A stretch of DNA of 64,000 bases. Source: Clostridia bacterium. GTDB lineage: Bacteria; Bacillota; Clostridia; Christensenellales; Borkfalkiaceae. Every line of letters begins with the position of its first letter. Position 1 is the first letter of the stretch. The notes under the pieces are model-generated. The model saw only the letters and a list, made by a program, of their open reading frames with translations, was not told the DNA's origin and ran no database searches. The stretch is from assembly GCA_017473605.1 (NCBI GenBank), contig JAFUKM010000001.1, positions 1 through 64,000 on the forward strand. The letters are read 5' to 3'. This document shows, in pieces, positions 7,794 through 15,751 of the stretch. Made by a program: the position numbers and the translations under genes.

Positions 7794-8417
7794 ATGAACG
7801 AAATTACGGCAATTACGCCGCAAGTGAAAGACAAAAGGCGGTGTAATATCTATATCGACGGACGGTTTTATTGTGGGCTGACGCTGGAAACGACGGTAAA
7901 AAACCGACTGAAAGTGGGACAAACCGTTTCCCCCGAAACGCTTTCGCAAATACAGTTGGAAAGCGAGAAAAATACCGCGCTCGATAAGGCGATGACGCAT
8001 CTTTCCGCTGCGCGGAAGACGGAAAAACAAATCCGTGATTTTTTGTCGAAAAAGGGGTATTTGGAAGCGGTTGCGGATTATGTGGTGGATAAACTCAACG
8101 ACTACGGTTTTCTCAACGATAAAGAGTACGCGGAAAGTTACGTGGAATTTGCCGCCAAGAAAAAGGGCGTGCGGTTGATTCGCGCGCAACTGCGCGGCAA
8201 GGGGCTTTCGGAAGAAGACGTGGACGCCGCTTTAAGCGGTATGGACGAAGAAAATCAAATAGCCGCGGCGAAAGAAATTTTACAAAAATATATGCGCGGC
8301 AAAGAAACGGATAAAACGACGTTGCAAAAAGCGACGAAATATTTGATGGGTAAAGGGTTTGAGTACGAAGTCGCCAAAGAAGCGGTGGCGACGTACGGAG
8401 AAATAGAAGAAGATTAA
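7794..8417 (+). CDS. recX: RecX family regulator of RecA
   Basis: This 207-aa protein belongs to RecX, which binds RecA filaments and restrains their activity. The family pattern of three-helix repeats is visible: RRCNIYIDGRFYCGL at the start, KTEKQIRDFLSKKGY, then VVDKLNDYGFLNDKEYAESYVE and GVRLIRAQLRGKGLSEEDVDAAL. The ATG at 7794 is chosen over the one at 7773 because AAGGAG lies 8 bp before it and the promoter would start transcription between them. It heads a likely operon: birA follows after 17 bp and nnr overlaps birA. Confidence 0.93.
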   Translation: MNEITAITPQVKDKRRCNIYIDGRFYCGLTLETTVKNRLKVGQTVSPETLSQIQLESEKNTALDKAMTHLSAARKTEKQIRDFLSKKGYLEAVADYVVDKLNDYGFLNDKEYAESYVEFAAKKKGVRLIRAQLRGKGLSEEDVDAALSGMDEENQIAAAKEILQKYMRGKETDKTTLQKATKYLMGKGFEYEVAKEAVATYGEIEED

Positions 8418-8434
8418 AAGGGGGCAGGTACGGG

Positions 8435-9139
8435 TTGAAAAACGAAAAGACGACAATCGAGCGGTTTGACTCGTTGCCTTCCACCAACGATTACGCCAAA
8501 GCGAAAAGAAACGAAGGAAAAAATCTTATCGTCGTTGCGAAAACGCAACCTTGCGGGCGGGGTACGAAGGGCAGGAGTTTTGATTCCGCGTTCGGTGGGC
8601 TATATATGAGCAAATTGTCCTTTTACGAGCAATTCCCCGCAAAGCGGGCGTTCACCATTATGCAAAATGCGGCGGCGGCGGTATGCGAAACGTTAGCGGG
8701 ATTCGGCGTAAAACCGTATATTAAATGGCCGAACGATATTTTCGTCAACGGTAAAAAGATATGCGGTATTTTGATTGAAAATACCTTTTCGGGCGGATAC
8801 GTGCGTTCTTCCGTCGTGGGGATTGGCTTGAACGTACATAACGTTCTTCCCGAAGCTTTGAAGGATATCGCCACGACATTGCATACGGAAACGGGGGAAA
8901 CGGTATCCGTAGAGGAAGTGGAAAGGGCATTGATAGAAAAATTGGATGACGGTACGGTTGCGGAGAAATATACGCAGTATTTGGGACTTATCGGAGAAAA
9001 CGTTACGCTGATTTGCGGCGAAAACGTTGTGCGCGCCACTCTTATAGGCGTGGACGGCGACGGGAATTTATTGGCGAGAACGGCAAGCGGAGAAGAGCGG
9101 TTTTCTTCTGCGGAAGTGTCGTTAAGGAGCGACGTATGA
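8435..9139 (+). CDS. birA: Biotin-[acetyl-CoA-carboxylase] ligase, single-domain
   Basis: This 234-aa enzyme activates biotin as biotinyl-AMP and attaches it to biotin carboxyl carrier proteins. The motifs are present: FDSLPSTNDYAK, the glycine-rich biotin loop CGRGTKGRSF, YIKWPNDIFVNGKKICGILIE and VVGIGLNVHN. It lacks the N-terminal winged-helix domain of BirA repressors, so it should be a ligase only. Translation appears to begin at a TTG (8435) preceded by GGGGGCAGG. No ATG is available before the first conserved motif. It overlaps the start of nnr by 4 bp (ATGA). Confidence 0.93.
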   Translation: MKNEKTTIERFDSLPSTNDYAKAKRNEGKNLIVVAKTQPCGRGTKGRSFDSAFGGLYMSKLSFYEQFPAKRAFTIMQNAAAAVCETLAGFGVKPYIKWPNDIFVNGKKICGILIENTFSGGYVRSSVVGIGLNVHNVLPEALKDIATTLHTETGETVSVEEVERALIEKLDDGTVAEKYTQYLGLIGENVTLICGENVVRATLIGVDGDGNLLARTASGEERFSSAEVSLRSDV

Positions 9140-10632
9140 CGAAAATTTTAACGGGCTTACAAATGCGCGGAGCGGACGAGTATACGACGCGCGTTTTGGG
9201 GGGTGCGTCCCAAACGTTGATGGAACGGGCGGGCAACGCGTTGGCGAAAAAGGCTGTGGAAATGACGAAAAACGGACGGGTGCTGTGCGTGTGCGGCGGC
9301 GGAAACAACGGCGGCGACGGGTTTATTTGCGCGCGCTTGTTAAAAAATGCCGGCTATGAAACGGACGTTGTTTGCGTGGCAAATCGCTTTTCGCCCGATT
9401 GTCAAGTTGCGTTGGATAAATTCCGCTCGGCAGGCGGCGTAACGGAAAGGGATTTTCCGTCGAACGACTATGCGCTCGTTATCGATTGCTTATTGGGTAC
9501 GGGATTCAAGGGCGAGCTTTCCGAAGTTTACAAAAATGCGATTGGGAAAATCAACGGATATAAGAAAGCGGGTGCGAAAGTACTTTCCGCAGATATTCCG
9601 TCAGGCGTGAACGGGGATAACGGCGAAGTGGGTGCGATTGCCGTGCTTGCCGACGCGACGGTGTGTATGGGAGAATACAAGTCGGGCGTATTCTTGGGGG
9701 ACGGAGTCGATTATGCGGGTGAGATTGTCCGTGCGGATATAGGGATTTCGTTGCCCGAAGAAAGTTACGCTTTGCTTACGGATAAGGCGGACGTCGCCGC
9801 ATTGCTCTCTCGGCGTAAGAGAAATACGCATAAGGGCAGTTACGGGAAGGCGGCGATTGTCGCCGGTTGCGCGGAATATACGGGTGCGGCGTACTTGGCT
9901 ACGGCGGCGTGTTTGCGTAGCGGCGCGGGGTATACGGCGTTGTTTACGCCCGCAGAACTGCTGTGTTATTATATGCTAAAAGCGCCCGAAGCGTTATTAA
10001 AACCGCTTTGCAAGGGGGATAGGGCGAATTTTGACGAAAAGTCGTTTTCCGCGTTGCTCTCTTACGATTCGGTTGCCTACGGTATGGGTATGGGTTGCAG
10101 TATAGAAGTGGCGAAGGGCGCGGCGTATTTATTGCAAAATTATACGGGAAAACTCATTCTCGACGCAGACGCGCTTAATGCTTTGGCGGAATTTGGCGGG
10201 GAGAACGTTTTTCAAAATAAGAAATGCGACGTAGTGATTACGCCGCACGTAAAAGAATTTTCCCGTTTGACGGGAGAAAACGTTTCCGAGATTTTGAAAA
10301 AAGGGTTGTTTGCCGCTACGGATTTTTCCAAACGGAACGGGATTTCGGTGCTATTGAAAAACGCCGTAAGCGTAATCACCGACGGGCAAAACACGTACGT
10401 GAACGCTACGGGGAACGCGGGACAGGCGAAGGGCGGTAGCGGCGACGTGCTTGCGGGCGTGATTGCAGGGTTGTGCGCGCAGGGATTCTCCGCGATTAAC
10501 GGCGCGCGCGTCGGGGGATATATCGTTGGGAAGGCGGCGGAAATCGCCGCGCGTACGCAGGATACGCGCTCGGTTTTGGCAAGCGATATTATCGGCTGTT
10601 TGGGAAAGGCGTTCTTGGAGATATACGATTAG
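9136..10632 (+). CDS. nnr: Bifunctional NAD(P)H-hydrate epimerase / ADP-dependent NAD(P)H-hydrate dehydratase
   Basis: This 498-aa two-domain protein repairs hydrated NADH and NADPH. Residues 1 to about 210 are the YjeF-N epimerase, with VCGGGNNGGDGFICARLL and the SADIPSGVNGDNG motif. The rest is the ribokinase-like dehydratase, with HKGSYGKAAIVAGC, LILDADALNAL, VITPHVKEFSRLTG and a glycine-rich active-site loop GNAGQAKGGSGDVLAGVIAG. The usual GNPGMATGGTGD is altered to GNAGQAKGGSGD, a mild variation. The start ATG overlaps the birA stop, indicating translational coupling. Its last 4 bp overlap the end of the convergent gene at 10629-11381. Confidence 0.94.
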   Translation: MTKILTGLQMRGADEYTTRVLGGASQTLMERAGNALAKKAVEMTKNGRVLCVCGGGNNGGDGFICARLLKNAGYETDVVCVANRFSPDCQVALDKFRSAGGVTERDFPSNDYALVIDCLLGTGFKGELSEVYKNAIGKINGYKKAGAKVLSADIPSGVNGDNGEVGAIAVLADATVCMGEYKSGVFLGDGVDYAGEIVRADIGISLPEESYALLTDKADVAALLSRRKRNTHKGSYGKAAIVAGCAEYTGAAYLATAACLRSGAGYTALFTPAELLCYYMLKAPEALLKPLCKGDRANFDEKSFSALLSYDSVAYGMGMGCSIEVAKGAAYLLQNYTGKLILDADALNALAEFGGENVFQNKKCDVVITPHVKEFSRLTGENVSEILKKGLFAATDFSKRNGISVLLKNAVSVITDGQNTYVNATGNAGQAKGGSGDVLAGVIAGLCAQGFSAINGARVGGYIVGKAAEIAARTQDTRSVLASDIIGCLGKAFLEIYD

Positions 10633-11381
10633 CCCGTGTATCCGAAAATGCGGATAAAGAGAGCGACGATAAGCAACGCCGAGCCGAAAATCAAGTAATA
10701 ATACGGGAAAGGCGTTATCAAAGAAGTGAGAAGAATTAAACAGCCGCCGACGAGAAATCGTCGGCTGTTGCTTTTTGCAAAGCAAAGGCGTAGGCGCAGC
10801 TTGCGTTTGTCTTTGGGGGTGGGTTCGCCCAAATATTTTTGCGGAAGAGCGTCGGCTTCTTTAACGTGCGCGTATACTTCGTTACCCGTCCATATTCGTA
10901 TGTTTAGCGTTTCACATAAAGCTTTGGCTTCTTCTTCAATGCAGTTGCAAAGAAGAATCTTTTCTTTGGAAGTTTTGACGCGGGATATGCTTGCGATTTC
11001 GTCCGCCGTAACGGGCGAGAAACGGATTCTCAAAAAATACAATTCCTTTTCTCCCGTTAAGCGCAGGGAAGAAAAGCGTTGTACGGGCGAGCTGTGCGAG
11101 AGTACTACTTGGAAAAAGGAAGTCTTTTGAGCGTCGGAGAGCAAGGATAAATGCGCGAGCAGTTTTTCCTTTTGCGTTTCCTCCGAGTGCTTTAAGCGCA
11201 GGCGTTTGCGCTTGTTTTGTCCGAGTATACCCACTCCGATGACGGCGATACAGCCGCAGAGCGCGGCAAAAAGCAGGGCGAGAACCATACTCGAACCCAG
11301 GTAGCGGAACAGGCATAAAAAGAAAACGCCCGTTAGGAAAAAGGTAAAAATCAAATCGGAAATAAATGCAGATTTTTTCAT
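10629..11381 (-). CDS. Membrane protein of unknown function
   Basis: This 250-aa protein has two membrane helices near the N-terminus (about residues 7-26 and 30-52), a soluble, basic middle domain of about 140 residues, and two helices at the C-terminus (about 205-245). The middle domain contains KILLCNCIEEEAKALCE and IRIWTGNEVYAHVKEAD, which do not match a family that I recognise with confidence. The topology puts the middle domain in the cytoplasm. Its end overlaps that of nnr by 4 bp in convergent orientation, and it diverges from nadD. Confidence 0.65.
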   Translation of the reverse strand: MKKSAFISDLIFTFFLTGVFFLCLFRYLGSSMVLALLFAALCGCIAVIGVGILGQNKRKRLRLKHSEETQKEKLLAHLSLLSDAQKTSFFQVVLSHSSPVQRFSSLRLTGEKELYFLRIRFSPVTADEIASISRVKTSKEKILLCNCIEEEAKALCETLNIRIWTGNEVYAHVKEADALPQKYLGEPTPKDKRKLRLRLCFAKSNSRRFLVGGCLILLTSLITPFPYYYLIFGSALLIVALFIRIFGYTG

Positions 11382-11416
11382 ACGTAAATTTTTGACAAGA
11401 ATTTTGCATTATAAAC

Positions 11417-11445
11417 TTGAAAAAAACGAAAATATATTGTATAAT
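11417..11445 (+). promoter_or_regulatory. Promoter of nadD/yqeK-rsfS
   Basis: TTGAAA (11417-11422), a 17-bp spacer and TATAAT (11440-11445), followed by AAAGGAG before the GTG start at 11476. Confidence 0.8.
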
Positions 11446-11475
11446 GGTAAAAAGACGAAAAAAGGAGACGAAACG

Positions 11476-12642
11476 GTGCGAATAGGGATTTTCGGCGGTT
11501 CGTTCGACCCCGTACACAGCGAGCACGTGCGCCTTGCCGCGGCGGCGATTGAAAGTTTGGCGCTCGATAAACTGTTCGTGTTGCCCGCGCATACGCCGCC
11601 GCATAAACCGGGGAAGAAATTGACGAGCGACGGCGCGCGTTTGGATATTTGCCGTTTGGCGTTTGCGGACTTGCCCAAAGCGGAAGTGAGCGATTATGAA
11701 ATCAGGCAGGGCGGGACGAGTTATACCTATCTTACCTGTCGGCATTTCAAAGAAACGTACGATAATGCGGAGTTGTTTTTTCTCGTCGGGACGGATATGT
11801 TGCGAGATTTTCCTACTTGGAAAAATCCCGAAGGCATTTTAAACGACGCAACGCTTGCCGTGTGCGCGAGAAACGAGGCGGACGATTGGTTGGAAAAGGA
11901 AAGTGCGGCTTTCGAAGAACGGTTCGGTAAAAAATTTGCCGTCATCAATTATAACGGCGCGCCCGTTTCTTCTACGTATATCCGTGTTTTGGCGGGCGCG
12001 CAAATGCCGTTGTCGCCGTACGTGAACGAAAGCGTAGAGAAATATATTTACGAAAAGGGATTATATGCGATTCCGCGCGCAAGCGAAGCGCTTGTCTTGC
12101 AAAAGCCTTCCCGCGCGGCGCACAGCTTACGCGTTGCCGAAACGGCGGCGAAACGCGCTACGTCTTTGGGATTGGACGAAGAAAAAGTGATTACGGCGGC
12201 GCTCTTTCACGATTGCGCGAAAAATATTCCGCAGGAGAGCAACCTTTTGCAAGGGTTTGCTTTGCAAAAGGAGTGGGGGGACGTGCCTCCGCCCGTACTA
12301 CATCAATTCACGGGCGCTTACGTGGCGCAGCAAATCTTTCAAATACGGGACGAAGAGATATTGGACGCAATTCGCTTTCACACGAGCGGACGTTCGAATA
12401 TGACGACTTTGGGCGCGCTCATATTTCTCGCCGATATGGTGGAAGCCGCAAGAAATTACGAAGGCGTTGACGTTTTACGAAAGTTGTATTGGAAGGAAAC
12501 GCCTAAAACCGACTCCCGTCGGTATCTGTTCGAGTGTTTGCAAGAAGCTTTGCGAAGAACGATAGAGTATTTGGAAGAAAAGGGCGAAAAGGTGTATCCG
12601 CTCACGAAACGGGCGTACGAATTTTATAAGAATAAGAGCTAA
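11476..12642 (+). CDS. nadD: Fused nicotinate-nucleotide adenylyltransferase / YqeK HD-domain protein
   Basis: This 388-aa protein joins two activities normally encoded by adjacent genes. Residues 1 to about 195 are NadD, which makes deamido-NAD from nicotinate mononucleotide and ATP, with GIFGGSFDPVHSEH and the SSTYIRV motif. The C-terminal half is a YqeK-type HD hydrolase (diadenosine tetraphosphatase family), with HSLRVAETA, FHDCAKNIP and a distal FHTSGRSNM. The GTG start at 11476 has AAAGGAG 8 bp upstream. rsfS follows after 11 bp, the usual nadD-yqeK-rsfS order, which supports the fusion being real rather than a frame artefact. Confidence 0.92.
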   Translation: MRIGIFGGSFDPVHSEHVRLAAAAIESLALDKLFVLPAHTPPHKPGKKLTSDGARLDICRLAFADLPKAEVSDYEIRQGGTSYTYLTCRHFKETYDNAELFFLVGTDMLRDFPTWKNPEGILNDATLAVCARNEADDWLEKESAAFEERFGKKFAVINYNGAPVSSTYIRVLAGAQMPLSPYVNESVEKYIYEKGLYAIPRASEALVLQKPSRAAHSLRVAETAAKRATSLGLDEEKVITAALFHDCAKNIPQESNLLQGFALQKEWGDVPPPVLHQFTGAYVAQQIFQIRDEEILDAIRFHTSGRSNMTTLGALIFLADMVEAARNYEGVDVLRKLYWKETPKTDSRRYLFECLQEALRRTIEYLEEKGEKVYPLTKRAYEFYKNKS

Positions 12643-12653
12643 GGAGAACGAGT

Positions 12654-13061
12654 ATGGAAAACAAAACGGTAACGAGCAGACAGTTGGCTTTGTCGGTATG
12701 TAAGGCGCTTGCAGACAAGCGCGGGAAAGATATCGTTAGCTTATACGTGCGCGAAAAGACGGATTTATGCGATTATTTCATTATTGCAAGCGGAAGCAAC
12801 GCGCCGCAAATCCGCGCGATGGGCGAGCGGGTGGAAGAACTTGTGGAAAAGGATTTAGGGCTTGTGCCGACGCGAACCGAAGGGGTGCGCGACGGGCGTT
12901 GGGCGGTGGTCGATTACGGCGACGTTATCGTACACATATTCAACGACGAAACGCGGCTTTTTTATCATCTCGAACGGCTTTGGACGGACGGGGGTAACCT
13001 TGAACAGTTCAACGATAAGACGGAAGAATTTGAATCTGTTTCCGCAACGGAAAGTAAATAA
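12654..13061 (+). CDS. rsfS: Ribosomal silencing factor RsfS (Iojap family)
   Basis: This 135-aa protein binds uL14 on the 50S subunit and blocks subunit joining when nutrients are scarce. The family core is clear: KGKDIVSLYVREKTDLCDYFIIASG, QIRAMGERVEE, EGVRDGRWAVVDYGDVIVHIFND and YHLERLW. The C-terminus has a short Glu/Ser-rich extension. AAGGAGAACGAGT precedes the ATG. It is co-transcribed with nadD/yqeK as in many Firmicutes. Confidence 0.96.
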   Translation: MENKTVTSRQLALSVCKALADKRGKDIVSLYVREKTDLCDYFIIASGSNAPQIRAMGERVEELVEKDLGLVPTRTEGVRDGRWAVVDYGDVIVHIFNDETRLFYHLERLWTDGGNLEQFNDKTEEFESVSATESK

Positions 13062-13081
13062 GAGAAACTGCATAAACGAAT

Positions 13082-13119
13082 ACCTGCCCCGCCCGTTTTT
13101 GATAACGGACGGGGCAGGT
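13082..13119. terminator. Hairpin between convergent rsfS and the small membrane protein gene
   Basis: A 10-bp perfect stem ACCTGCCCCG/CGGGGCAGGT is extended by three more pairs past a mismatch. It lacks a good U-run in either direction, so it is a weak or bidirectional terminator. Confidence 0.55.
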
Positions 13120-13151
13120 GCGCTTTGAAAGATGTGTGTTACGGGCAATTT

Positions 13152-13439
13152 TTATTTAAAACGGATTTGTTTGGGTTCGCCAAAGCTTGATTTTACCCGT
13201 TTCTTGCGTTCCACGATATAATATACGGGTTCGCTTGTTGCAGGAGGGGCTTCTTGCTTTGGCTCTTCTTTTACCGGCTCGTCTTTTTGCACGGTCCGTT
13301 CTTGTTTGCGGTAGGATTGTCCTATACGGGCAAGGCGCAAAACGTGTACGCCTACAAAGCAAAGGGCGAAAAGAAGTATTAACCAAAAAATCCCGAAAGC
13401 GGAAGAGAGTAAGAGTGTTTGCATAGGGAAAGTATACAT
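13152..13439 (-). CDS. Small single-pass membrane protein
   Basis: This 95-aa protein (or 90 aa from the second ATG at 13424) has one membrane helix at about residues 8-32. A charged cytoplasmic tail follows, with alternating Glu/Lys and Pro-rich stretches (EEPKQEAPPATSEP). It ends in ERKKRVKSSFGEPKQIRFK. No family is recognised. No strong ribosome binding site precedes either ATG, so the start is uncertain. It is transcribed divergently from the DeoC-like sporulation-associated gene, across 66 bp. Confidence 0.5.
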   Translation of the reverse strand: MYTFPMQTLLLSSAFGIFWLILLFALCFVGVHVLRLARIGQSYRKQERTVQKDEPVKEEPKQEAPPATSEPVYYIVERKKRVKSSFGEPKQIRFK

Positions 13440-13470
13440 CTTTTTTATCGTCATAAATTGACGGAAAATG

Positions 13471-13499
13471 GAATAAAGAAAAGGCGTTTGTCGTATAAT
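13471..13499 (+). promoter_or_regulatory. Sigma-E-like promoter of the DeoC-like gene
   Basis: GAATAAA (13471-13477), a 14-bp spacer and CGTATAAT (13492-13499) resemble the mother-cell sigma-E consensus KMATATT-N14/15-CATACAHT. The ATG is 6 bp after the -10 element and there is no ribosome binding site. Confidence 0.5.
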
Positions 13500-13505
13500 C
13501 GAGCT

Positions 13506-14438
13506 ATGGACAGACAAACACAGACAAACGACGTTTTTACCAAAGCAAACGAAGATGCGGAAAAGGGCGTGTTTTTGACGAGCAAGGACGCGGAAGAGTT
13601 CCGCGCGTATAAAAGACGGAAAAGGATGACGGAAGTGGCGCTTGCCATTGCTCGTTCGGAAGGTTCGCTGTTTTGCGGCGAAGACGTGCAACGGGTATGC
13701 GAACGGGCGGTGCGTTTGCAACAGGCTGCGATAAAAATGCCGCTGTCCAAATTGGCGCAGGCGAAAGGATATCTTGCGGGCAGTTTCGTGCGCATGGATT
13801 GCGTGGTGGGCGGAAACGGAGAAACGCTGGCGAAAGTCAAGGCGTTCGAGGCGCGCACGGCGGTAAAAAAAGGAGCGAAAGAGATTACCGTGCCCGTAAC
13901 GCCGTCCTTATTCGACGGCTGTCGGTACGCGGAAATTCGAAAAGAGCTGAAAAGAGTGAAGCGCGCAATCGGCAAAACGGCGTTGAAGGTGCGCGTGGAG
14001 AAAATCAGTTCGCCTACCGCTCTTTCTCGGCTTGCAAGGATTTCCAGCGAAGTCGGCGCAAAGTATTTCAGCGTACCGTATTTTGCAGGTTGCGAACGGT
14101 TGCGGCTGGATTTAACGGGCGGTTGTTTCTTGGAAACGACGGGGGTAGAGCGTTTGGAAACGTACCGCGCGCTTACGGAAAAGGGAGTGGAACGTATCGC
14201 TACCGATAATGCGTGGGAGATTTACAACGATTGGATGCGCGAGGCACAGGAAACCCCGTTGGTTTCCTCCGAAGCGGAAAAGGAAGAAAACGGCGTGGGA
14301 GATAACTTACCGCCTTGCGTATCGGCTGCCAAAATTTTGGCGCTTGCCGAAAAGGAGAAAACGGAAAAGGAAGAAAACGGAAATACGGACGATAAAAACG
14401 CGGGTAAAAAACAAGATATGGAAATACGGTTGTTATAA
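13506..14438 (+). CDS. DeoC-like aldolase-fold protein lacking the catalytic lysines
   Basis: This 310-aa protein follows the deoxyribose-phosphate aldolase pattern over residues 50-245: VVGGNGETLAKVKAFEARTA, KGAKEITVPVTPS, TALKVRVEK, SEVGAKYFSVPYF and LDLTGGCFLE. In active DeoC the Schiff-base lysine lies in a KTSTGF motif and the second lysine in K-x-SGG. Here these are FSVPYF (residues 188-193) and DLTGG (202-206), so both lysines are gone and aldolase activity is unlikely. The last 65 residues are a Glu/Lys-rich tail. The start ATG at 13506 is 6 bp behind a sigma-E-like promoter. It is followed by a terminator and cwlD, another gene of this promoter type. A non-catalytic role in sporulation is inferred. 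Confidence 0.65.
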   Translation: MDRQTQTNDVFTKANEDAEKGVFLTSKDAEEFRAYKRRKRMTEVALAIARSEGSLFCGEDVQRVCERAVRLQQAAIKMPLSKLAQAKGYLAGSFVRMDCVVGGNGETLAKVKAFEARTAVKKGAKEITVPVTPSLFDGCRYAEIRKELKRVKRAIGKTALKVRVEKISSPTALSRLARISSEVGAKYFSVPYFAGCERLRLDLTGGCFLETTGVERLETYRALTEKGVERIATDNAWEIYNDWMREAQETPLVSSEAEKEENGVGDNLPPCVSAAKILALAEKEKTEKEENGNTDDKNAGKKQDMEIRLL

Positions 14439-14440
14439 GC

Positions 14441-14468
14441 AAAAACCGCCTGTCAAAGGCGGTTTTTT
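14441..14468 (+). terminator. Terminator between the DeoC-like gene and cwlD
   Basis: A perfect 10-bp stem AAAAACCGCC/GGCGGTTTTT with a 7-nt loop and a T-run, 3 bp after the stop codon. Confidence 0.9.
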
Positions 14469-14483
14469 CGCGCACGTTTGGGG

Positions 14484-14512
14484 GCATATTCACAAAACGC
14501 ACGGCGTATAAT
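14484..14512 (+). promoter_or_regulatory. Sigma-E-like promoter of cwlD
   Basis: GCATATT (14484-14490) matches the sigma-E -35 consensus KMATATT fully. It is followed by a 14-bp spacer and CGTATAAT (14505-14512). cwlD is a known sigma-E regulon member in Bacillus subtilis. The ATG lies 6 bp downstream. Confidence 0.65.
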
Positions 14513-14518
14513 AGGGGT

Positions 14519-15232
14519 ATGAAAAGGTTATCGAAAAGGGTTATCGTATGTTGTATCGCCGTGGCGTTTATTTTCACGGCGGCGGTGGGGCTTTGCGTGC
14601 AGGCATTATACGCGCCGCAAGCGGTGTTTGCAACGGAAGGAGAGTTGAAAATCGTTTTGGACGCAGGACACGGGGGTATCGACGGCGGCGTTACCGGGAA
14701 GAATACCGGCGTAAAAGAGAGCGACGTCAATTTGCAAATTACGTTTGCGCTAAAAGTGGCTTTGGAGAAAACGGGATTTTCCGTCGCTTTGACGAGAAAA
14801 ACCGCCGAAGGCTTGTACGATACCACAGCCAAAGGGTTCAAAAAACGGGATATGCAACGGCGAAAAGAGATTATCGAGAAAGAAAAACCCGTTTTGGTGA
14901 TTTCTATCCATCAAAATTATTATCCGTCGCAAAATCAGCGGGGCGCGCAGGTGTTTTACGGGGATAATAATCCGAAAAGCCGCTCGCTTGCGACGGTATT
15001 GCAAACGAATTTGAACGCCGCTTACAAAAAACAGGGCGTTAAGGCGAGAAATTGTATGTTTGGGGATTATTTTATGCTGAAATGTTACTCCGCGCCAGCC
15101 GTTATAGTCGAGTGCGGATTTTTATCCAGTCCTGCCGACGAAGCGTTGTTGACGGACGACGCGTGGCAAAAAACGTTGGCGAACGGGATTGCCGAAGGGG
15201 TAATGGCGTATTTTACCGAACAAACGGCGTAA
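14519..15232 (+). CDS. cwlD: N-acetylmuramoyl-L-alanine amidase CwlD, spore cortex maturation
   Basis: This 237-aa protein has an N-terminal signal anchor (about residues 8-32) and an Amidase_3 domain. The zinc ligands and catalytic residues are visible: DAGHGG (His), VKESDVNLQ (Glu), SIHQN (His) and VECGF (Glu). CwlD cleaves peptide side chains from muramic acid so that muramic-delta-lactam can form in the spore cortex. The length equals that of B. subtilis CwlD. Its gene sits alone between a terminator and mrnC behind a sigma-E-like promoter, as expected for a mother-cell cortex enzyme. No proper ribosome binding site is present. Confidence 0.9.
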   Translation: MKRLSKRVIVCCIAVAFIFTAAVGLCVQALYAPQAVFATEGELKIVLDAGHGGIDGGVTGKNTGVKESDVNLQITFALKVALEKTGFSVALTRKTAEGLYDTTAKGFKKRDMQRRKEIIEKEKPVLVISIHQNYYPSQNQRGAQVFYGDNNPKSRSLATVLQTNLNAAYKKQGVKARNCMFGDYFMLKCYSAPAVIVECGFLSSPADEALLTDDAWQKTLANGIAEGVMAYFTEQTA

Positions 15233-15260
15233 AAGGATAACGGAAATTTCGCAGAATTGC

Positions 15261-15289
15261 TTGTTATTTTTTTGTCAGTGTGTTATAAT
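15261..15289 (+). promoter_or_regulatory. Promoter of mrnC-rlmB-sigH-dnaX
   Basis: TTGTTA (15261-15266), a 17-bp spacer and TATAAT (15284-15289). Confidence 0.7.
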
Positions 15290-15324
15290 ATAAGGTAAGA
15301 ATTGCAAGGAACGGTGGGAAGCGT

Positions 15325-15741
15325 ATGGAAAACGCGCAGGCGGCGCAAATCAATCCCGTAACGTTGGCGTTTTTGGGCGACGCCGTGTATTCGCTGTACG
15401 TGAGAGAAAAGCTCGTGAAATCGGGTAAGGGCAAAGCGGCGGATTTACAGCGGGCGGCGGCGAACGTCGTGTCCGCGCGCGGGCAAAGCGCTTTTTTGGA
15501 AAAGGTGCTCCCCCTGCTCACCGAAACGGAAGAAGAAATTTACCGTCGGGGCAGGAACGCAAAAAAACCGACGAAAAGCAAGAGCGCGAGCGTTGCGCAG
15601 TATTGCCGTTCTACCGGCTTTGAAGCGGTGCTGGGTTATTTGCATTTGACGGGGCAAAGCGAACGGATTGACGAGCTGCTCGGCTTGATAGACGAAGCGC
15701 AGTTACAAGGCGTGGCGCTTGAAAAAGTATATAAACCGTAA
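15325..15741 (+). CDS. mrnC: Mini-ribonuclease 3
   Basis: This 138-aa protein is an RNase III catalytic domain without the double-stranded RNA-binding domain. It trims 23S rRNA precursor ends in Firmicutes. The catalytic segment LAFLGDAVYSLYVREKL, the RAAANVVSARGQ stretch and RRGRNAK are diagnostic, as is the late FEAVLGYLHLTGQ. It lies 10 bp before rlmB, matching the conserved mrnC-rlmB-sigH neighbourhood of Bacilli and Clostridia. The yacP gene usually found between rlmB and sigH is missing here. Confidence 0.94.
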   Translation: MENAQAAQINPVTLAFLGDAVYSLYVREKLVKSGKGKAADLQRAAANVVSARGQSAFLEKVLPLLTETEEEIYRRGRNAKKPTKSKSASVAQYCRSTGFEAVLGYLHLTGQSERIDELLGLIDEAQLQGVALEKVYKP

Positions 15742-15751
15742 AGGAACAATT

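Noticed and set aside
9190..9206. Six-base G or C runs (for example near 9196, 12271 and 7091) as further slippage sites
   Set aside because: They are short, and most lie inside coding sequences or away from promoter boxes. Only the 11- and 12-base runs stand out.
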